64,000 bases of DNA from Gelatoporia subvermispora B (taxonomy: Eukaryota; Basidiomycota; Agaricomycetes; Polyporales; Gelatoporiaceae), in contig KB445817.1 of assembly GCA_000320605.2 (NCBI GenBank), positions 289,770-353,769 of the forward strand, read 5' to 3'. How positions within the stretch are numbered: position 1 is the first letter of the stretch; every line of letters starts with the position of its first letter. The translations under genes were made by a program, and so were the position numbers. This document shows, piece by piece, positions 1 to 12,060 of the stretch. The notes under the pieces were generated by a model that did not search any database, was not told the DNA's origin, and saw only the letters and a program-made list of their open reading frames with translations.

Positions 1-1705
1 TCGGCGACTCCTGTATAATCTGCGTGTTGACAGACAAGTGTCCCGCAGCGTCTTGCACATCCTCGTCCCAGACCTCGTCGCGATTGTCGTGCTTAGATCC
101 ATGCACAAGCGACTCGCCCATGTTTCCCACGAACGAGCCAAATCGTAAGCTCGATGTCTGTGACTGGATCACGTTAGGTGCCCCCTCTCGCACAAAGGAT
201 GGGTCGGAGATGACATTCGCTGAGACATCAGCAAGTTGACGTAGATTGATCAGGAAGTGCGTAATGATGATTGCGGATAGCCTGGAATACAGTGAATATC
301 AGCTGATGTGCCTCAGAGTAGAATATACTGACGGTGTTGAGAATGCGCTAGCGCGGGTGAACACCTATCAACCGTGTGAGTGAAGGAATGCTCGCTTCGG
401 CAAATATGCATATACGTACGTTGGTAACTTGACCAGCAAGATTCAGCACATTCAGTGATAGGAGGCCGCTGGTTCATTACGGTCAACACATGGAGTGCAG
501 GACTTGTGGCGTACTGACAGAAAATATAATGTTCCTAGCATATTTCCTTGTGTCATCATCGAATAGAGAAAGACACAACAGTCCATGGCTCACCATCCCG
601 CAAAAGCATTGTCATGAGAGGCGTCTTGACATTGTGCTCGCGGGCCATTCGGATCGTAGACCATGTCTTCAACCATGTGATAAATAGGACAATGGTATCT
701 GCTGCCACCTTGCAGAGCTCGGTGCTGATCGCGACTAGGACTATGTGAGCGAGCAGGTATGCAGAAGAGCAGACATACATCTGTTTGAACAAGTATTCGC
801 TTAGCGAGTTGTGCGTATGGCTTTGTTAGCCAACACACCTCGTATTCATTGTCTCCGATATATCTAGCAACTCCGTGCATTGCAACCCGAGCACCGGTAA
901 AGCGGCCAACTGAAAATTGACTCTGTAGAGAAAACCGTACTATGCAAGGGGCGCAGACCTTAACGCCCTATCCCTGTGACGTTCGCACATTTCAAACTCA
1001 CCGCATTCGTACCCACGGGTACCAAGCTCAACAATGTGACACCAAGCGACAGCAATCGGCTGCCTCCGCTGAGCGCATAGACACGGATTCCCGAGAATGC
1101 TATCAAAGCTCGTCAATTGATATCCAATGTATGCGTAGTTCTGGCTCACCTGCCCACAGGACGAACAAGCATAAGTCGAGTGCATCACCCGCGTAGTTCA
1201 GCACGGCACAACTGACAATCGAAGGTCAGACGCATGACTCAGATCCGGGTCCTCGTGGTGAATAGGGATCTGACCTCTGGGGCGACCTGCGTCAATGGGT
1301 GCGAGCTCGGTCTAGGTCAAGGTACTTACAACGATTGTCCCGGGGTGAAAAAACATCTGCGCGAGGTTCAGGATTGCATATGCCAGGATCAACCACCGGT
1401 TAGCGTGGAATAGGACCATGGTGCTGGTAACGTTGCTTCCCCATATGAGCTGCATCTCTTGAGAGATCGTGCAGATGTGATCGTAAAGCACGAGGGCTAT
1501 GAACGCGAGGGTCATTCACATGCATTGCAGACTGTGTGTGTGTGCAACGTACCAGCAGAGGCAAAAGTGCAATAGTTGTCGATGACACTTCAGGAAGAGT
1601 ACAACATGTCCTGTCAGTGGGATAGGTGTTTTTGGCTGCCATCACTTACCTGGAGCTGACCAAGCTGGCTATCTGGCTCGCCACTGGGCCGTAAATCATA
1701 GACAT
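1..1705 (-). CDS. DUF6533-type membrane protein, copy 1 (3' end cut by window edge)
   Basis: Multi-exon gene read right to left from ATG at 1705 (MSMIYGPVASQ...). After splicing, the N-terminus joins SVIDNYCTFASA to ALVLYDHICTISQE, LIWG and LFHANRW, which is the DUF6533 signature (Y-x-x-V-A-S, LYDH-x-x-T, EV/EM-x-LIW, NRW). Further exons give an RVYALSGGSR segment, a CSSAYLLAHIVLVAIS membrane stretch, TWLKTW, LLRDG and a GLLSLNVLNLAGQ helix. The last exon (1-281) carries HFLINLRQLA and the acidic tail with SLRFGSFVGNMGESL; it is still open at base 1, so the stop lies outside the window. All phases I could follow agree with copies 2-6. The intron before the MYVCSS exon lacks the donor used in copies 2, 3, 4 and 6 and probably uses the upstream GTGTGT with an acceptor about 22 nt earlier. 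Function of the family is unknown; it is an integral membrane protein expanded in mushrooms. Exon borders are my own reading. Confidence 0.75.
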
Positions 1706-1761
1706 TGTCGCGGGTGAGAGAAAATTTCAGGACCTAGCCAAATTCAGTGGAAATGTCAGCG

Positions 1762-1769
1762 CATATATG
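1762..1769 (-). promoter_or_regulatory. TATA-like element of DUF6533 copy 1
   Basis: CATATATG followed by a GCGCTGACATTT context, about 60 bp before the ATG at 1705. The same word at a similar distance precedes all other intact copies, while the surrounding sequence has diverged. Confidence 0.45.
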
Positions 1770-1779
1770 AATGTTCGAC

Positions 1780-2750
1780 ATGGGAACATCAGAGACCCAC
1801 TGACCATTTCATGCAAACATGTAATGACCGAGAATCGAGATACAAAATCCAGCACCGGATCAGCACATGATCACAGTGTTTCACAGTTTTCAGGATTTCA
1901 GGCCATCCACGTTTCTCACTTCAGGTGAACATCAACTCAACTGAGGCCGCGGAAAGTTTGAGAGCTCTTACGGTTACATGGAGTCGTTGTGAGTACGGCG
2001 CCTCTCCCGAGCGATGCAATGCTGTCGGTGATACCAAGCTACTATGTCAAGCGCGCTATAAGTTCCCGGTGTGAAAGGACATCTCCATTTGCTTACCAGA
2101 CGAGCTGCAGGTAACGCTGCTAGGTCTCAGGATGTCGCCTCGTGTTGGTGGAACTGTTCAAGGAAGCGGTCACAGGATGGACCGTAGCACGGCATACGGA
2201 CTCAGTAGTCTGAGCGATGATTGGACATCGTTTTTGCTCACAGCCTACCAGTCGCTCCCATCCGATCTTCTCGTCATGCTTGGACCGTTCAGGCAGACGG
2301 GGGAGCCCGGATGTCGGTCTCAACTGGGTGCCGATCGCGCGGCGTGTCAGTTCCAGACAACTTGGGGAGTCAACTGGAACGGGCTAAGGCCCTTCCGAGT
2401 ACGAGGAGCGACGCCATTCGATGGCCTCGGTATGCCACCGATCAGTCGGTCGCGGAATGACGCCAGTACAACGAGTGAGCGCTTGAGAGCCAAGGCGCTT
2501 GCTCAGATCTGAATCTGAGGGCCGAGCGCGCGGTGGCAGTACAATTGCTTCTGTGGGCCGCGTCACTGTTCTCGCGTCGCTGTCGCTGGGTCCTTCCTGG
2601 TTCTTCCAGCTATCCTCCCTTGTGTCAATGCTTCTCAGCACGGAGTTTCCGTTCATCCGGACCTTCTCTTCACTTTCTGGCCGAGCGAAATGTTGTGCGA
2701 GCTTCAGCAAGTTTGTCCACGGTCCTTGACATCAACAAGAGCATTTGAAA
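1780..2750. repeat. Duplicated upstream block U, copy 1
   Basis: Recognisable by 'GGTCTCAGGATG' near 2127 with 'GCTGCAGGTAACGCTGCTAGG' just before it, and by the later 'GACGGGGGAGCCC' and '...TTCTCGTCATGCTTGGACCG' stretches. These recur in the same relative order before copies 2 and 3 (minus orientation) and, reversed, before copies 4 and 5. A 126-aa frame at 2132-2512 reads through it, but the matching frames in the other copies are broken by stops, so I do not call a gene. It could be a relic of a gene duplicated together with the DUF6533 units. Confidence 0.55.
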
Positions 2751-2869
2751 TGACAGCGGCACACTGATAATCATCTCGCGCACTTTTCGAAAACTTGGTT
2801 TACCCATGCTCTCAATAGACAACCTATAGCCTCAACTGCTTACACCATGTTGTACCCGCGAGTTAGATG

Positions 2870-3730
2870 AGATGGAAGGGAGTTGCAAAAATCACGCCCA
2901 CTGGGTCGAAGGTGCGTAGCATCAGCTTCTCCTGTCTAGATCACTAGATAACGTCTGATATCGCCACCGTAAATTCCTCAGAATGCAACACTTTCAGTTG
3001 GGTCAGAAGCTGTTTGGATTCATTGCTGTCATCCCTCAGCTGCATCCTGCGCCCACCGCTGGCAATATTGCTTTTTCTCGCGGCTCAGCCTACCACCGGC
3101 GCACACAATGACGTTCATGACCGTCTACTGCACTGCTGACCCCCAATTCACGGCTCGGGTGCTGTCCATCCATGAAGCATGCTGTGACATTGAACCTCGG
3201 AGATCACTTGCCATCAATTCGAGGTGGGGCTGTAACTAATTTCTCCGATACAATCTATCTCGACCCCTACCTAAGATGATCATGATAGAATCTGTCCCAA
3301 CATCTCTGACGGGGTCGCAGATGCGTGCGTTGGATGAGATGGCAGGGAGTTCGACAGATGCTGGTTCACTCAGCAGAAGGTATGCAGCATCAACTTCCTC
3401 CTCTGGATAGGCCACAAGCTTACGGCCCATCACCAACACAACATCTCCCAAGATGCGTATTACATCCTTGCGTTGGAAGAATGATCTCAATCACCAACAT
3501 CATCATCCCAATGGCGCTCATTCTTCAGTCGACTCATGTTCCACCCGCGGGCACAGCTTCGTCTATCAGAAGTCCACCACTTATCTAGCCAGCACCGCTC
3601 ACCTTGATATTGGTACGGTCGCGAAGCAGGCTCCGATGGCCAGCGTTCGAACATCGCCCGCATTGGTCCCGGGATGATGTACTCCTTCGTCGTCAGACGT
3701 CTCGGACGACCTATAAGCTCCCATAGTCAG
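2870..3730. repeat. Block B, copy 1 (relic; possible membrane-protein fragment)
   Basis: Shares with 57.4-58.1 kb the series 'CACTAG-TAACGTC', 'CAGAATGCAAC', 'GCGCCCACCGCTGG', 'GTCTACTGC-CT-CTGA' and the run of ATCACCAACA words, in the same order. The frames are short and interrupted. A hydrophobic stretch (TNIIIPMALIL) is visible near 3490-3540. No function assigned. Confidence 0.45.
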
Positions 3731-3739
3731 ATTCTGATT

Positions 3740-4345
3740 ATCCAGCGCGTGCATCACGTTGCTTGATTCAATGCGGAGAATTTTCTGTTCCTCGGAACAA
3801 CGAGCATATGCATACAGGGATAGGGAGCGCCGCACGCCTCGGGTGGAATGCAAGATGTGTGCGTCGTCGGACTATGTATGCGCGTTCGGAAATTCAGCGA
3901 GACAGCGACGCTGGTCTAAGCATATGCAATGCGGCGCCGAGACCACGTGTAGGAATGAGCGGGATTTATTGCACACCTCGCATATGGCCGCGCCCAGTGG
4001 TGCTGCGCATAGTGACAATGAGTGCGTTGATAAACTCGAACATGCGCCCCCCTTGGATATTATTAGATCCCTATGCTTCCAGGCTGTATGCGGTAGAATT
4101 GTCCAGGGAGGCGTGACCGGGGGTTCTGGGATGTATGACTGCGTACGTAGGCTAGGGCGTCGCGACAGTTGTGCGCGATACAGGGCAACTTATAGATGAC
4201 CTGCTGATCGGGGAGAGGGTTGTGGCGAGCTAGAGTACGTCTATCCTGCGGTTCGATTCAGTCATCATTCGCGCATTCGATGGCGAGACGTACCAGCCTG
4301 CCATGATATCAACTCTGGGTTGAGATGGAAGCGGGTACAAAGGGC
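3740..4345. repeat. Block D, copy 1
   Basis: Contains 'ATGCAATGCGGCGCCGAGACC' near 3925 and ends with a 'GACGTACCAGC--G-CATGATATCAAC' stretch near 4290-4312. The same two landmarks are found in the next block (near 4940 and 5306-5330), giving a tandem pair about 1 kb apart; a third copy of the first landmark is at about 23,517. A 146-aa frame (3759-4199) and a 117-aa frame overlap here in different phases; neither is conserved in the other copies. Confidence 0.5.
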
Positions 4346-4699
4346 AAGGTTCACCAGGGGGGGTCAGAGCGCTGTCTCACGAGTTTTCGAAAAGGGGGCT
4401 GCACACGGGCGTCCAGCACAACTGCAGCACGAAGAAAGCCCAGGCGCGAGAAGGCCTACCCTGGAGCTCCCTCCTGACGCACGCGATAGGTGACTCGTCC
4501 TCAAGAAGTGTCCGGTCGCGTCCAAGGGCGGCAAAGACGGGTCGAGCAGCGCAAAGGGTCTGCTGGCACATCGCAGGAACGTCCTGCCCTGCCGGTCTGA
4601 CTTCTTATCTATCGCATGGGCGACATTCGGGCTTTACTGTACATTTTTGGTAGTAAATTACAACGAACAGTAATAAACATCGGTGCGGTTGCCTGCCCA

Positions 4700-5370
4700 G
4701 TAGCGCGACCGAGATCTTCGAAATATCATATTTCCGCACCTGCTCTCGAATACCCGTCGTAGTCTACGTCGAGCATATTCGAGGCAGATGACAAAATATC
4801 CCCGCTCCGAATGAATGAGGCAAATATATGCACCTATGCGCATGGAGCGTAGCGCGCCGCGTGTAAAAGAGAAGTTAAGTAACATGAGGCTGCGCATTCT
4901 CGATCGGCGATACAATGGTGCAGCGGTGCCGGCCTGAGTACATGCAATGCGGCGCCGAGACCAGAAGTGGGGACGGGCAGGATGGCGTGCGTCACGTCAG
5001 ACAGCGGCGGGCGGAGCTACGAGTCTCGAGGGTCCGCCCATGCCGCGTCAGCTCGACGTAGGTGACGGATGTCCTCTGGATGTCCTTGGTGTCTGGGGTA
5101 TATGCGGTCGGATCGGCCGATGTGTTATGCAGAGAAAGGGGGATGGGGCGTACGGCCGCGCATGGAGACAAGTGCGGTGCGGCGGTGGGGCGCAGAGGAG
5201 AGTAACGCGTGGTCGACCAGCTGACGCAGGTAGCGTCGCTAGGATATGAGCTGGTTCGTCCTGCAATAGGTCGCATTTTCCCGCAATTAGAGCGATTGAC
5301 CGGGCGTACCAGCTCGTCATGATATCAACACATGGAGTTCGTATGGACAGGGTCTGTCGCCGGTGCCGAA
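4700..5370. repeat. Block D, copy 2 (tandem with copy 1)
   Basis: Begins near the CGAAATATCATATTTCC stretch and carries the D landmark 'GCAATGCGGCGCCGAGACCAG' near 4945 and the closing 'GGGCGTACCAGCTCGTCATGATATCAACA' landmark near 5303-5331. Overlapping frames of 94-110 aa on both strands are typical of GC-rich chance frames. No gene called. Confidence 0.45.
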
Positions 5371-6525
5371 AACAGAGCATTGTGTTGACACTCGCTTCCT
5401 GGCGATCGTCCGGTGCCTACGGAGGTGCTGAGTACTCTCGTTATCTCGCTGAGAACCTGTGTTTCTCAGGGGCTCCCCAGACATGTCGATCCAGTGGGAC
5501 CGGCCAGGGAGGTTCGGGAGGATACATCCCATGAAAGGATATGGCGTGCAAGGGGCACTAACGTCGGGGTGGGGGCAATCCAGCTGATAGAGTTGCGTAC
5601 ATTTACACTGCGCATGCAAATGCGAGACCTGCGCACGACATACGACAGCTTGTGGTTGTGGATCTGAAGAGCGTTGTACGGATGCGAGGTGGACTATGCG
5701 ATCCACAAGCAGCTGTATAACGGTGCATCAATGTTCCGACAAGCGAAAACTACATCCTCAAGGAAGACACGGTGGTCGGATTTGAGCAGCGGGATTGTCT
5801 CATATCTTGACTGACGGCCTGCTTCACCGCTAGACATTAGACCGCTCCGTTGCAACAAAAGAGAACGGAGCAGGTAGCCATGAGATCGACATGAGAAAAC
5901 TAAGACTGAAATAGATTATTGACCTGGAGCCTACTTGCCAGGCAGTCGCACATCCCTGAGTCCAAAGGACTCGTCGGGTTACACCTCCAGTGTCGCTGGA
6001 TCCAGTCCGTCAATTGGAGTGTCCGTACAGGTGCTGTAGTGCATTGAAAGGTGTTCAGCAGAGCCCCACGGCGGCGGCTGTGGTAAAGCGCCGAAGATTG
6101 AGGTCCCCTGCAGGCGCAAGAAGCTAGAGTCGGCCATTTAGACTCCTAAGATCGCAGACGAGGATTCGGACGTCGTAGACAATCATTAGAGTTCAATCTA
6201 GTCTGTGAGAAAGGACAATGAAGACGCGAGGGAGCAGAGAAATCAGGAAAAGGAGGGAAAGTGGGCAACCCACCCTGCTGTTGGACTGCGATTTTTCCCA
6301 CTTTTCTCGCTTTTTGAGCGCTCGTCGACCAAAGAAAGACGTACAAGGGGTAAAAATGATATATACGAACGATTGATATCATCAAATTTTGACGACAGAT
6401 ATGCGGCGAGCTTCATCATGGAGGTGACCTTCGGCAAGACAACACCCACTTCTTACTCAGCTCGCCGAGCTCGCTACCCTACGGAGCTGCGAACGTCTGA
6501 ATCACCAGGCAGGGGAAACGCTCGA
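5371..6525. other. No recognisable gene
   Basis: About 1.15 kb with short frames on both strands (up to 129 aa at 5317-5706 and 113 aa at 6205-6546) without any family motif or convincing exon chain. I see no repeat landmark shared with the rest of the window. Confidence 0.4.
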
Positions 6526-6529
6526 GCAC

Positions 6530-7570
6530 GAGAATGCCTGCCCTGAAGCGTGAATCTGACACACGTGACAGGCGACGCGTCTCCCTGAGCGCACCCGATC
6601 GCATCTCTAGGAGTGCAATGCAGACGATTGAGCAGCGCAGACGAGCCTTCTGCTGTGCTAGGTTAGTACGCGCTGCAGTCAGGCTCTCTCAGGCGTACAT
6701 TCTCTCACGAGTATACAACGCTAGTACCAACGGTGACACACGCTCAGAGCAACAACGACTCTCAAAGCCAACGCGCGCATGATCGAGGTGTCAGCGCGAC
6801 CGGGGTTCTGGCACGACGTCACTTCAACGGTACTTTGTCATTGCCCGCTGCATGCTGATTCTTCCCCAAGTTCACCTCACGACCGCCCGGAGTACGCTTG
6901 GAGGCGTCATACGTGCTGTCATCGTTGGGACTGTGCGAGCAGGCACTAGGGCAGACGAGCTCGCCTTCTATAGGTGCGCTACATCTCCTCGTCCGATCTA
7001 TGTCTTCTCTTACTCGGTGCACTCGACATTGCTACGCTAGCGTACGTTATCAACAGTTGTCTCTTCGTGGTGCCGCATCCGATGAGCCCCGTTTGCACAG
7101 GACAACACTCGCGTTGCCTACAGACACCTCGGCCCAGGGCGATATCGATGTCCATCACGCTCTGCATTGCAATATTGATCGTTCTGTGGAGTACGGCTGG
7201 TACACATGGTGTAAGCCATGTCGGGATTGTGGCAAGGACCCCCTTCGGGGAGCACGAGGTAATGAGTCATTTGCGTTGATAAGACAATGGCTTAAAGGTG
7301 TACGTTGCCTGCCCCCGCGTTGAGGGTCGCATCGTCTTGTCTAGTATGACAGGTACTCAGTCAATCCCTCCGTGCGGCGCTTGTGAACTCAGTGTAGCTA
7401 TTATGTATTTTGCGGAGCTGTACAACGGCCACTGTGCTTCTAATTGTGACAAGACCCCCCATACCGTGTAAGCATGAGGTCTGATCTGTCGCCGGCCCCA
7501 GTATCTTCCAGATAGTCCCCAACACGTCGGCCAGATCCGGAGATGTGCAAAACTATCATCTGCATCGATA
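6530..7570 (+). repeat. Block E copy at 6.5-7.6 kb (reverse core, then long arm)
   Basis: The core is on the minus strand: the complement of 'ACACGTGACAGGCGACGCGTCTC' at about 6562-6584 preceded by a GCCTGCCCTGAAGCG stretch. It continues with 'TCTGGCACGACGTCACTTCAACG' and 'CATTGCCCGCTGCA', which also occur (opposite orientation) at 49.9-50.0 and 52.2-52.3 kb. A frame at 6898-7323 has hydrophobic stretches (ISMSITLCIAILIVLW in the neighbouring frame), so the arm may derive from a membrane-protein gene, but I cannot build an uninterrupted product. Confidence 0.45.
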
Positions 7571-8045
7571 TCAATAGGCACGTACTACCTTTCCGTGATA
7601 ACCTTCCAATCATGTCTGCTAAGCTTTCTGGAGCGAGCTACGAACTTAGTGCTGAATGTCGTCTGTTCAAGCCTCGACATACGCTCCAGCATTACCTACC
7701 ATACAGCTATTGTACACTCCTCGGCTTCTCAGAAGTCCGTCATCGCGACTGGGAGCTGCCTGTAAGGAGGGATGCTGCTCTTTCATACTTTCTGATCTTG
7801 ATGCACATCCGGCAGCGACACATCAGGGTCTGATAAACTCAATTTTAGCGCACTTCAGATCCACATCACATAACCGCAGACTTAGTCAGATTCGCCATAC
7901 TCGTGTATCGAGTCTGTTCTCCACACGCGCCCGCATCGAACGAGGTCACATCCGGCTGACAGTGACTCAGAGGTGCGTCTCATCCCCCTGTTTACAGAGA
8001 CGTCTTGTCACTTATCAGGTTGTGTCGAGTGAAGTGATCTGCGTC
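7571..8045. other. No recognisable gene
   Basis: Overlapping plus-strand frames of 96 and 132 aa are present in different phases; no family motif and no preserved counterpart elsewhere in the window. Confidence 0.35.
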
Positions 8046-8049
8046 GGCG

Positions 8050-8885
8050 TCTGAGCACACGAACGTGCAGAAGTCATTCTGGTGCTTTCGCTACTTCCAG
8101 TCGGCACTGAAATGTCTCGTATGGTCCTATTTTCGCGCGTATAACCACCCTCGACGAGGCCTACCAAAGCAACAGCGTTCCGCGCAAAGTCGAACGCGTC
8201 CTCACACCGTATTGTACACTCTAGCTAACTTCAAACCAAGGCGGATTCGGCACGCCGGGCTCCCTTCCTTAACGTTGTGAGTATGGGGATATGTCATGCT
8301 GCTCTATTACCAGCTCGATCAGTGCAGAAGCCTGTTAGTGATCGAGCCTGTAAGAGCGGAGTAATGCAGGCAATGTGCTCCAACAGCAGGTCACTGAGGA
8401 CATCCAACGCGGTTGTATGTGTGGATGAGATCGCTGTCACCGCCCGGGGAGGTAGCCGCCGTCTCTGCAACGTCCAGCGGATCTACTCAATTGTGGCTGA
8501 GTAAGAAGGAGAACGAGAGTGAGCAACGAGGGCTCCACTGCGATGCAAATCGCGATCTAGCGGACGGCGAGTAGTGGAGACCAGTAGGTGTAATAGCAAG
8601 ACATTTGAGTACATAAAGTTCTTTTGTTCTATTGCCTTCTTGAGACTTGGATAGGTAACGGTAGGTAAATATGAGCAACTCCGCTTCCGAGAGTACGGAT
8701 GTCGCGCGCATGCACGCATGACCAAGAAGACAACAGTCTAAATTGAGAATACCGGTCTACTCTGGGTGAAACCGTATACCTAGCGCGAGGGAATATGATC
8801 AAGAAGTAGTAAGAAAGAAAGAAAGATCTGTGAGGCTCATCAGCACACAGGGCTCACATATTGATAGCACAATGTTTACCTCCAG
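8050..8885 (-). repeat. Block F, copy 1 (downstream of DUF6533 copy 2)
   Basis: On the minus strand this matches 47.9-48.75 kb on the plus strand: TTTCTTTCTTACTACTTCTTGATC, then a tract coding for a CSYLP-x-x-TYLS-like frame, then 'AGATCCGCTGG--GTTGCAGAGA-GGC'. The two copies lie at the same place relative to the 3' ends of DUF6533 copies 2 and 5, so block and gene were duplicated together. Open frames are short and shifted between the copies; I treat it as 3' flank plus a gene relic. Confidence 0.5.
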
Positions 8886-8902
8886 GAAAGATATCAAATT
8901 GC

Positions 8903-10684
8903 TTACACAAGTGACCCAACATCGGCCGCCTGATCGGCCTGCCTTTCGTTCTCCATGACCTCTTCAGGCAAAGGGTAACAAACCCGGGCTGCAGAAGCAT
9001 CTGGCGTCTGGGCGTCGAGGCGGGTGTTGTTCACGGCGTCTTGGCTATCGTCGTCCCAAGCCACGTCACGATCGTTGTCCTCGGACCCATGCACAAGTGA
9101 CTCGCCCATGTTCCCCACGAACGAGCCGAATCGCAAACTCGATGTCCGAGAGCGGACCGCGTCAGGTTGCCCGTCTCGCACGGAGGATTGGCGAGAAGTG
9201 TCATCTGGTGAGCCATGGGCGAGCTGACGGAGGTTGAGGAGGAAGTGGGTAATAATGATCGCGGACAACCTGCGATACGGGCAAATTCAGTGGGCGTAAT
9301 GAATTGAAAAGATCTCTTTACTGTGTCGAAAATCCACCGGCATACACAAAGACCTGTACAGCATATATCAGGAAACGAAATTTATGTGAGGCGACAGAAA
9401 GTTACATACATTAGTAGTCCTCCCGACGATGTTCAATAGGTTGATCGACAAGAGTCCTCTGAACAGCGTGTTCATTATACAGTGAATTCACGGACTGTTC
9501 TACTGACATAAAATACAAGGTCCCTAACCAATACGCATGAGGTTGGCTGGGTCTGAGCAAAATGTCATGACGCACCATCTCGGAGGAGTAGAGTCATGAG
9601 CGGCGTCTTCACATTGTGCTCGCGGACCATCCGTACCGTAGCCCATGTCTTCCACCATGTGAGAATTAGGACCATGATGTCTGCTATGATGACGGGCACT
9701 CGAGTGCTGATCGCCACTGCAAGCATGTGAGCCAAGAAATATATAATAGAGGAGACATACATCTGCGGAAGCAAGAGGCATGAGTAACGAGTTATACAGT
9801 GACGACGTGGCCACGAACCTCGTGGTTGTTGTCTCCGATATGTTCTTGGAGTCCAGGCATTGCAACCCGAGTACCGGAAAAGTGGCCGTCTGCCAACTGT
9901 TACCGAAGAAACCGCCATACTGTGCAGGGTGTGCAGATCTCAATAGCCTATCTCTGTGACGTTCACACATCTTAAACTCACCGCATTCGTACCCACGGGC
10001 ACCAAGCTCAGCAATATGACAGCGAGGGACAGCAATCGGCTGCCCCCGCTGAGCGCATAGACACGTATTCCCGAGAATGCTGTCGAAAATCGTCAATTGT
10101 TACTCAATGCATGCGTAGTTCTTGCTTACCTGCCCACAGGGCAAATAGACATAGGTCGAGCGCATACAACGTGTACCACAGCATGGTGCAGCTGAGCACG
10201 AAAAGTCAGGTGCATTGTTCAGGTCCGGGTTCTCGTGGTGAAAAGGGATCTGACCTCTGGGACAATCTGCGTCAAATGGTGCGAGCTCAGTCTAGATCAA
10301 GGTGCTTACAACAGCCGCTCCGGGACGGAAAGATGCCTGCACAATGTTCAGGATTGCGTATACCAGTATCAGCAATCTGTTAGCGTGGAACAGCATCATA
10401 GTGCTGGTTAGTTTTCTTCCCCATATTAACTGCAGTTCTTGGGGGAGCGTGCAAATGTGGTCATAAAGCACGAGAACTATGGATTTGACGGTGAGTTACT
10501 TGTATTGTAGAGTCCGTATGCAGCGTACCAGCAGAGGCTACAATGCAGTAGTTGGCAATGACGCTTCAGTGAACGCATCACATGCCTTATCAGTAGATCA
10601 AGTATTATTGACTGCCGTTGTTACTTACACATTGTTGACGTAGCTGGATATCTGGTCAGCCAGTTGGCCGTAGGGTATAGACAT
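8903..10684 (-). CDS. DUF6533-type membrane protein, copy 2
   Basis: ATG at 10684 (MSIPYGQLADQ...), last exon 8903-9269 with stop. Spliced N-terminus: VVIANYCIVASA joined to VLVLYDHICTLPQELQLIWG and NRLLILVYAILN. Later exons: CTMLWYTLYALDLCLFALWA, AFSGIRVYALSGGSR, a segment ending NISETTTTRF, then MYVSSIIYFLAHMLAVAIS and ADIMVLILTWWKTW, LLLRDG, GTLYFIGLLSINLLNIVG and VFVYAGGFSTQ. The tail starts LSAIIITHFLLNLRQLA and contains SLRFGSFVGNMGESL, followed by an Asp/Glu-rich stretch. All introns are 50-65 nt with GT-AG ends and phases close, provided the 2-nt micro-exon described in the findings is accepted. About seven hydrophobic segments suggest a plasma- or endomembrane protein. Substrate or ligand unknown. 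The minus-strand neighbours and promoter are shared with copies 1 and 3. Confidence 0.8.
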
Positions 10685-10743
10685 TGTCGCGAGAGAGAGA
10701 AAATCCGAGTACTAAGTAGTGGTCGTAGATGGAAAATTTAGCG

Positions 10744-10757
10744 AATATATATATATG
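10744..10757 (-). promoter_or_regulatory. TATA-like element of DUF6533 copy 2
   Basis: An (AT)n run, ATATATATATAT, about 60-70 bp before the ATG at 10684, at the place where the paralogues have CATATATG or TATATATG. Confidence 0.4.
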
Positions 10758-10759
10758 TT

Positions 10760-12060
10760 TGACATAGCAACATCATGAGGCAGACACGTACCGACCGAAA
10801 TACAGAATGCAGTAGCGGATTATCACACGTTTGCAGACTTTCAAGGTATCTAGACATAGAGCTGATCCATCTTTCAGATGTCAGCTTAGCATCAAGTCAA
10901 CTGAGGTCGCGGAAAACTCGACAGTCCTTACGATCGCATTGGGCATCTCCTCGATGTGACAGCTGCTCCGAACGATGCAATGTTATCGGAGATATCGAGC
11001 TACTAAGACAAACGCACCATAACTTGCCTGGTGAGCTGCAGGTAGTGCTGCTAAGTCTCACGATGCCGCATCATGTTTGTGCAGCTGTTGAATGGGGCGG
11101 CCACAGGCTGGAATGAAGCACAGTATACAGCCTCAATAGTCAAAGCTGTGATCAGACATACTTTCTGTCCACAGCCTACCGATCACACGTGTTCGATCTT
11201 CTCGTCAGGCGCAGTGGGCTGTTCAGGCGGATGGTGGATCCCGGGAGCTGAGGTGAAAGTGTGAGGAGGCCGCATCTCCTGATGTGCGATTCAGAGGACG
11301 GTCATCACGTTCCTCAATGCATATACGACCCTTCGAACCAGATCAAAGACCGAGACTCACTTGCGTGTCATTCGTCTGCACTCTCCGACGTGTTCCGGTG
11401 CATACAGTCGCACACGAGCCTACAATGACATGGTTGACGGACCATATGTCACGTCAAGATGCACTGACTGTCTCATCGGGCCAAAGGCGGAAGGGCCCGC
11501 CCGCTCGGCAACGCAGCAGCGCGTCCCCTTGAATCGAAATATCACAGATGCTGACATCGGTCTTGAAAGGGTGACGATTGCCTAGTGTGGCAGTTCCAGC
11601 CAAGCTGTAAGCCTGTAGAGTCAGCTAGAACGAGCCGAGGTACTTCCGAATACGAACATTGAAGCGGTGCGATGGCACATGCTGGTCTCTGCATGTTGCC
11701 GGCAAGTGTAGGTCACCGAATGACACCATCACAACAGGTCCTGGACGAGCGCACGGTGACAGTGCAGCTGTTCGATGGGTCACGTCACCGTTTTCGGGCC
11801 GCCATCTCCGGGTCATTCGAGCTACCCTGAATATCGTCGGTGCTTCTCACTGCTCAGCACGAGTTTCAATGCATTCGAGCATTCTCTTCCCTTTCTGACC
11901 GAGGGAGATCCTGTGCAAGTTACAGCAGGTTTGTCTCTAGTCCTTGACTCCTGCAGGAGCATTGGCGATGACGGTTACCAAGTCATCAGGGAGATGTCGC
12001 GTTGACTTAACGCCTCTTGCCTTGTTTGCGGCGGTCGGCGGACTTCTCTGCCCTGCCGCA
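10760..12060. repeat. Duplicated upstream block U, copy 2
   Basis: Carries the U landmarks 'GAGCTGCAGGTAGTGCTGCTAAGTCTCACGATG' near 11033-11065, a 'GGGCGGCCACAGGCTGGA' stretch, and the reversed 'GCGGAAGGGCC' and 'GGCTCACTTGCGTGTC' type motifs present in the other U copies. Frames up to 113 aa occur, none shared intact with other copies. Confidence 0.5.

Noticed and set aside
2132..2512. 126-aa frame in upstream block U as a conserved divergent gene
   Set aside because: The homologous frames in the U blocks at 11.0, 21.8, 35.2 and 45.6 kb contain stops or shifts.
4220..4260. tRNA-like B box (GGTTCGATTC near 4241)
   Set aside because: No matching A box, acceptor stem or cloverleaf can be drawn around it.
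8811..8825. GAAA microsatellite as a functional feature
   Set aside because: Four units only and simply part of the conserved 3' flank (block F), mirrored at 47.95 kb.
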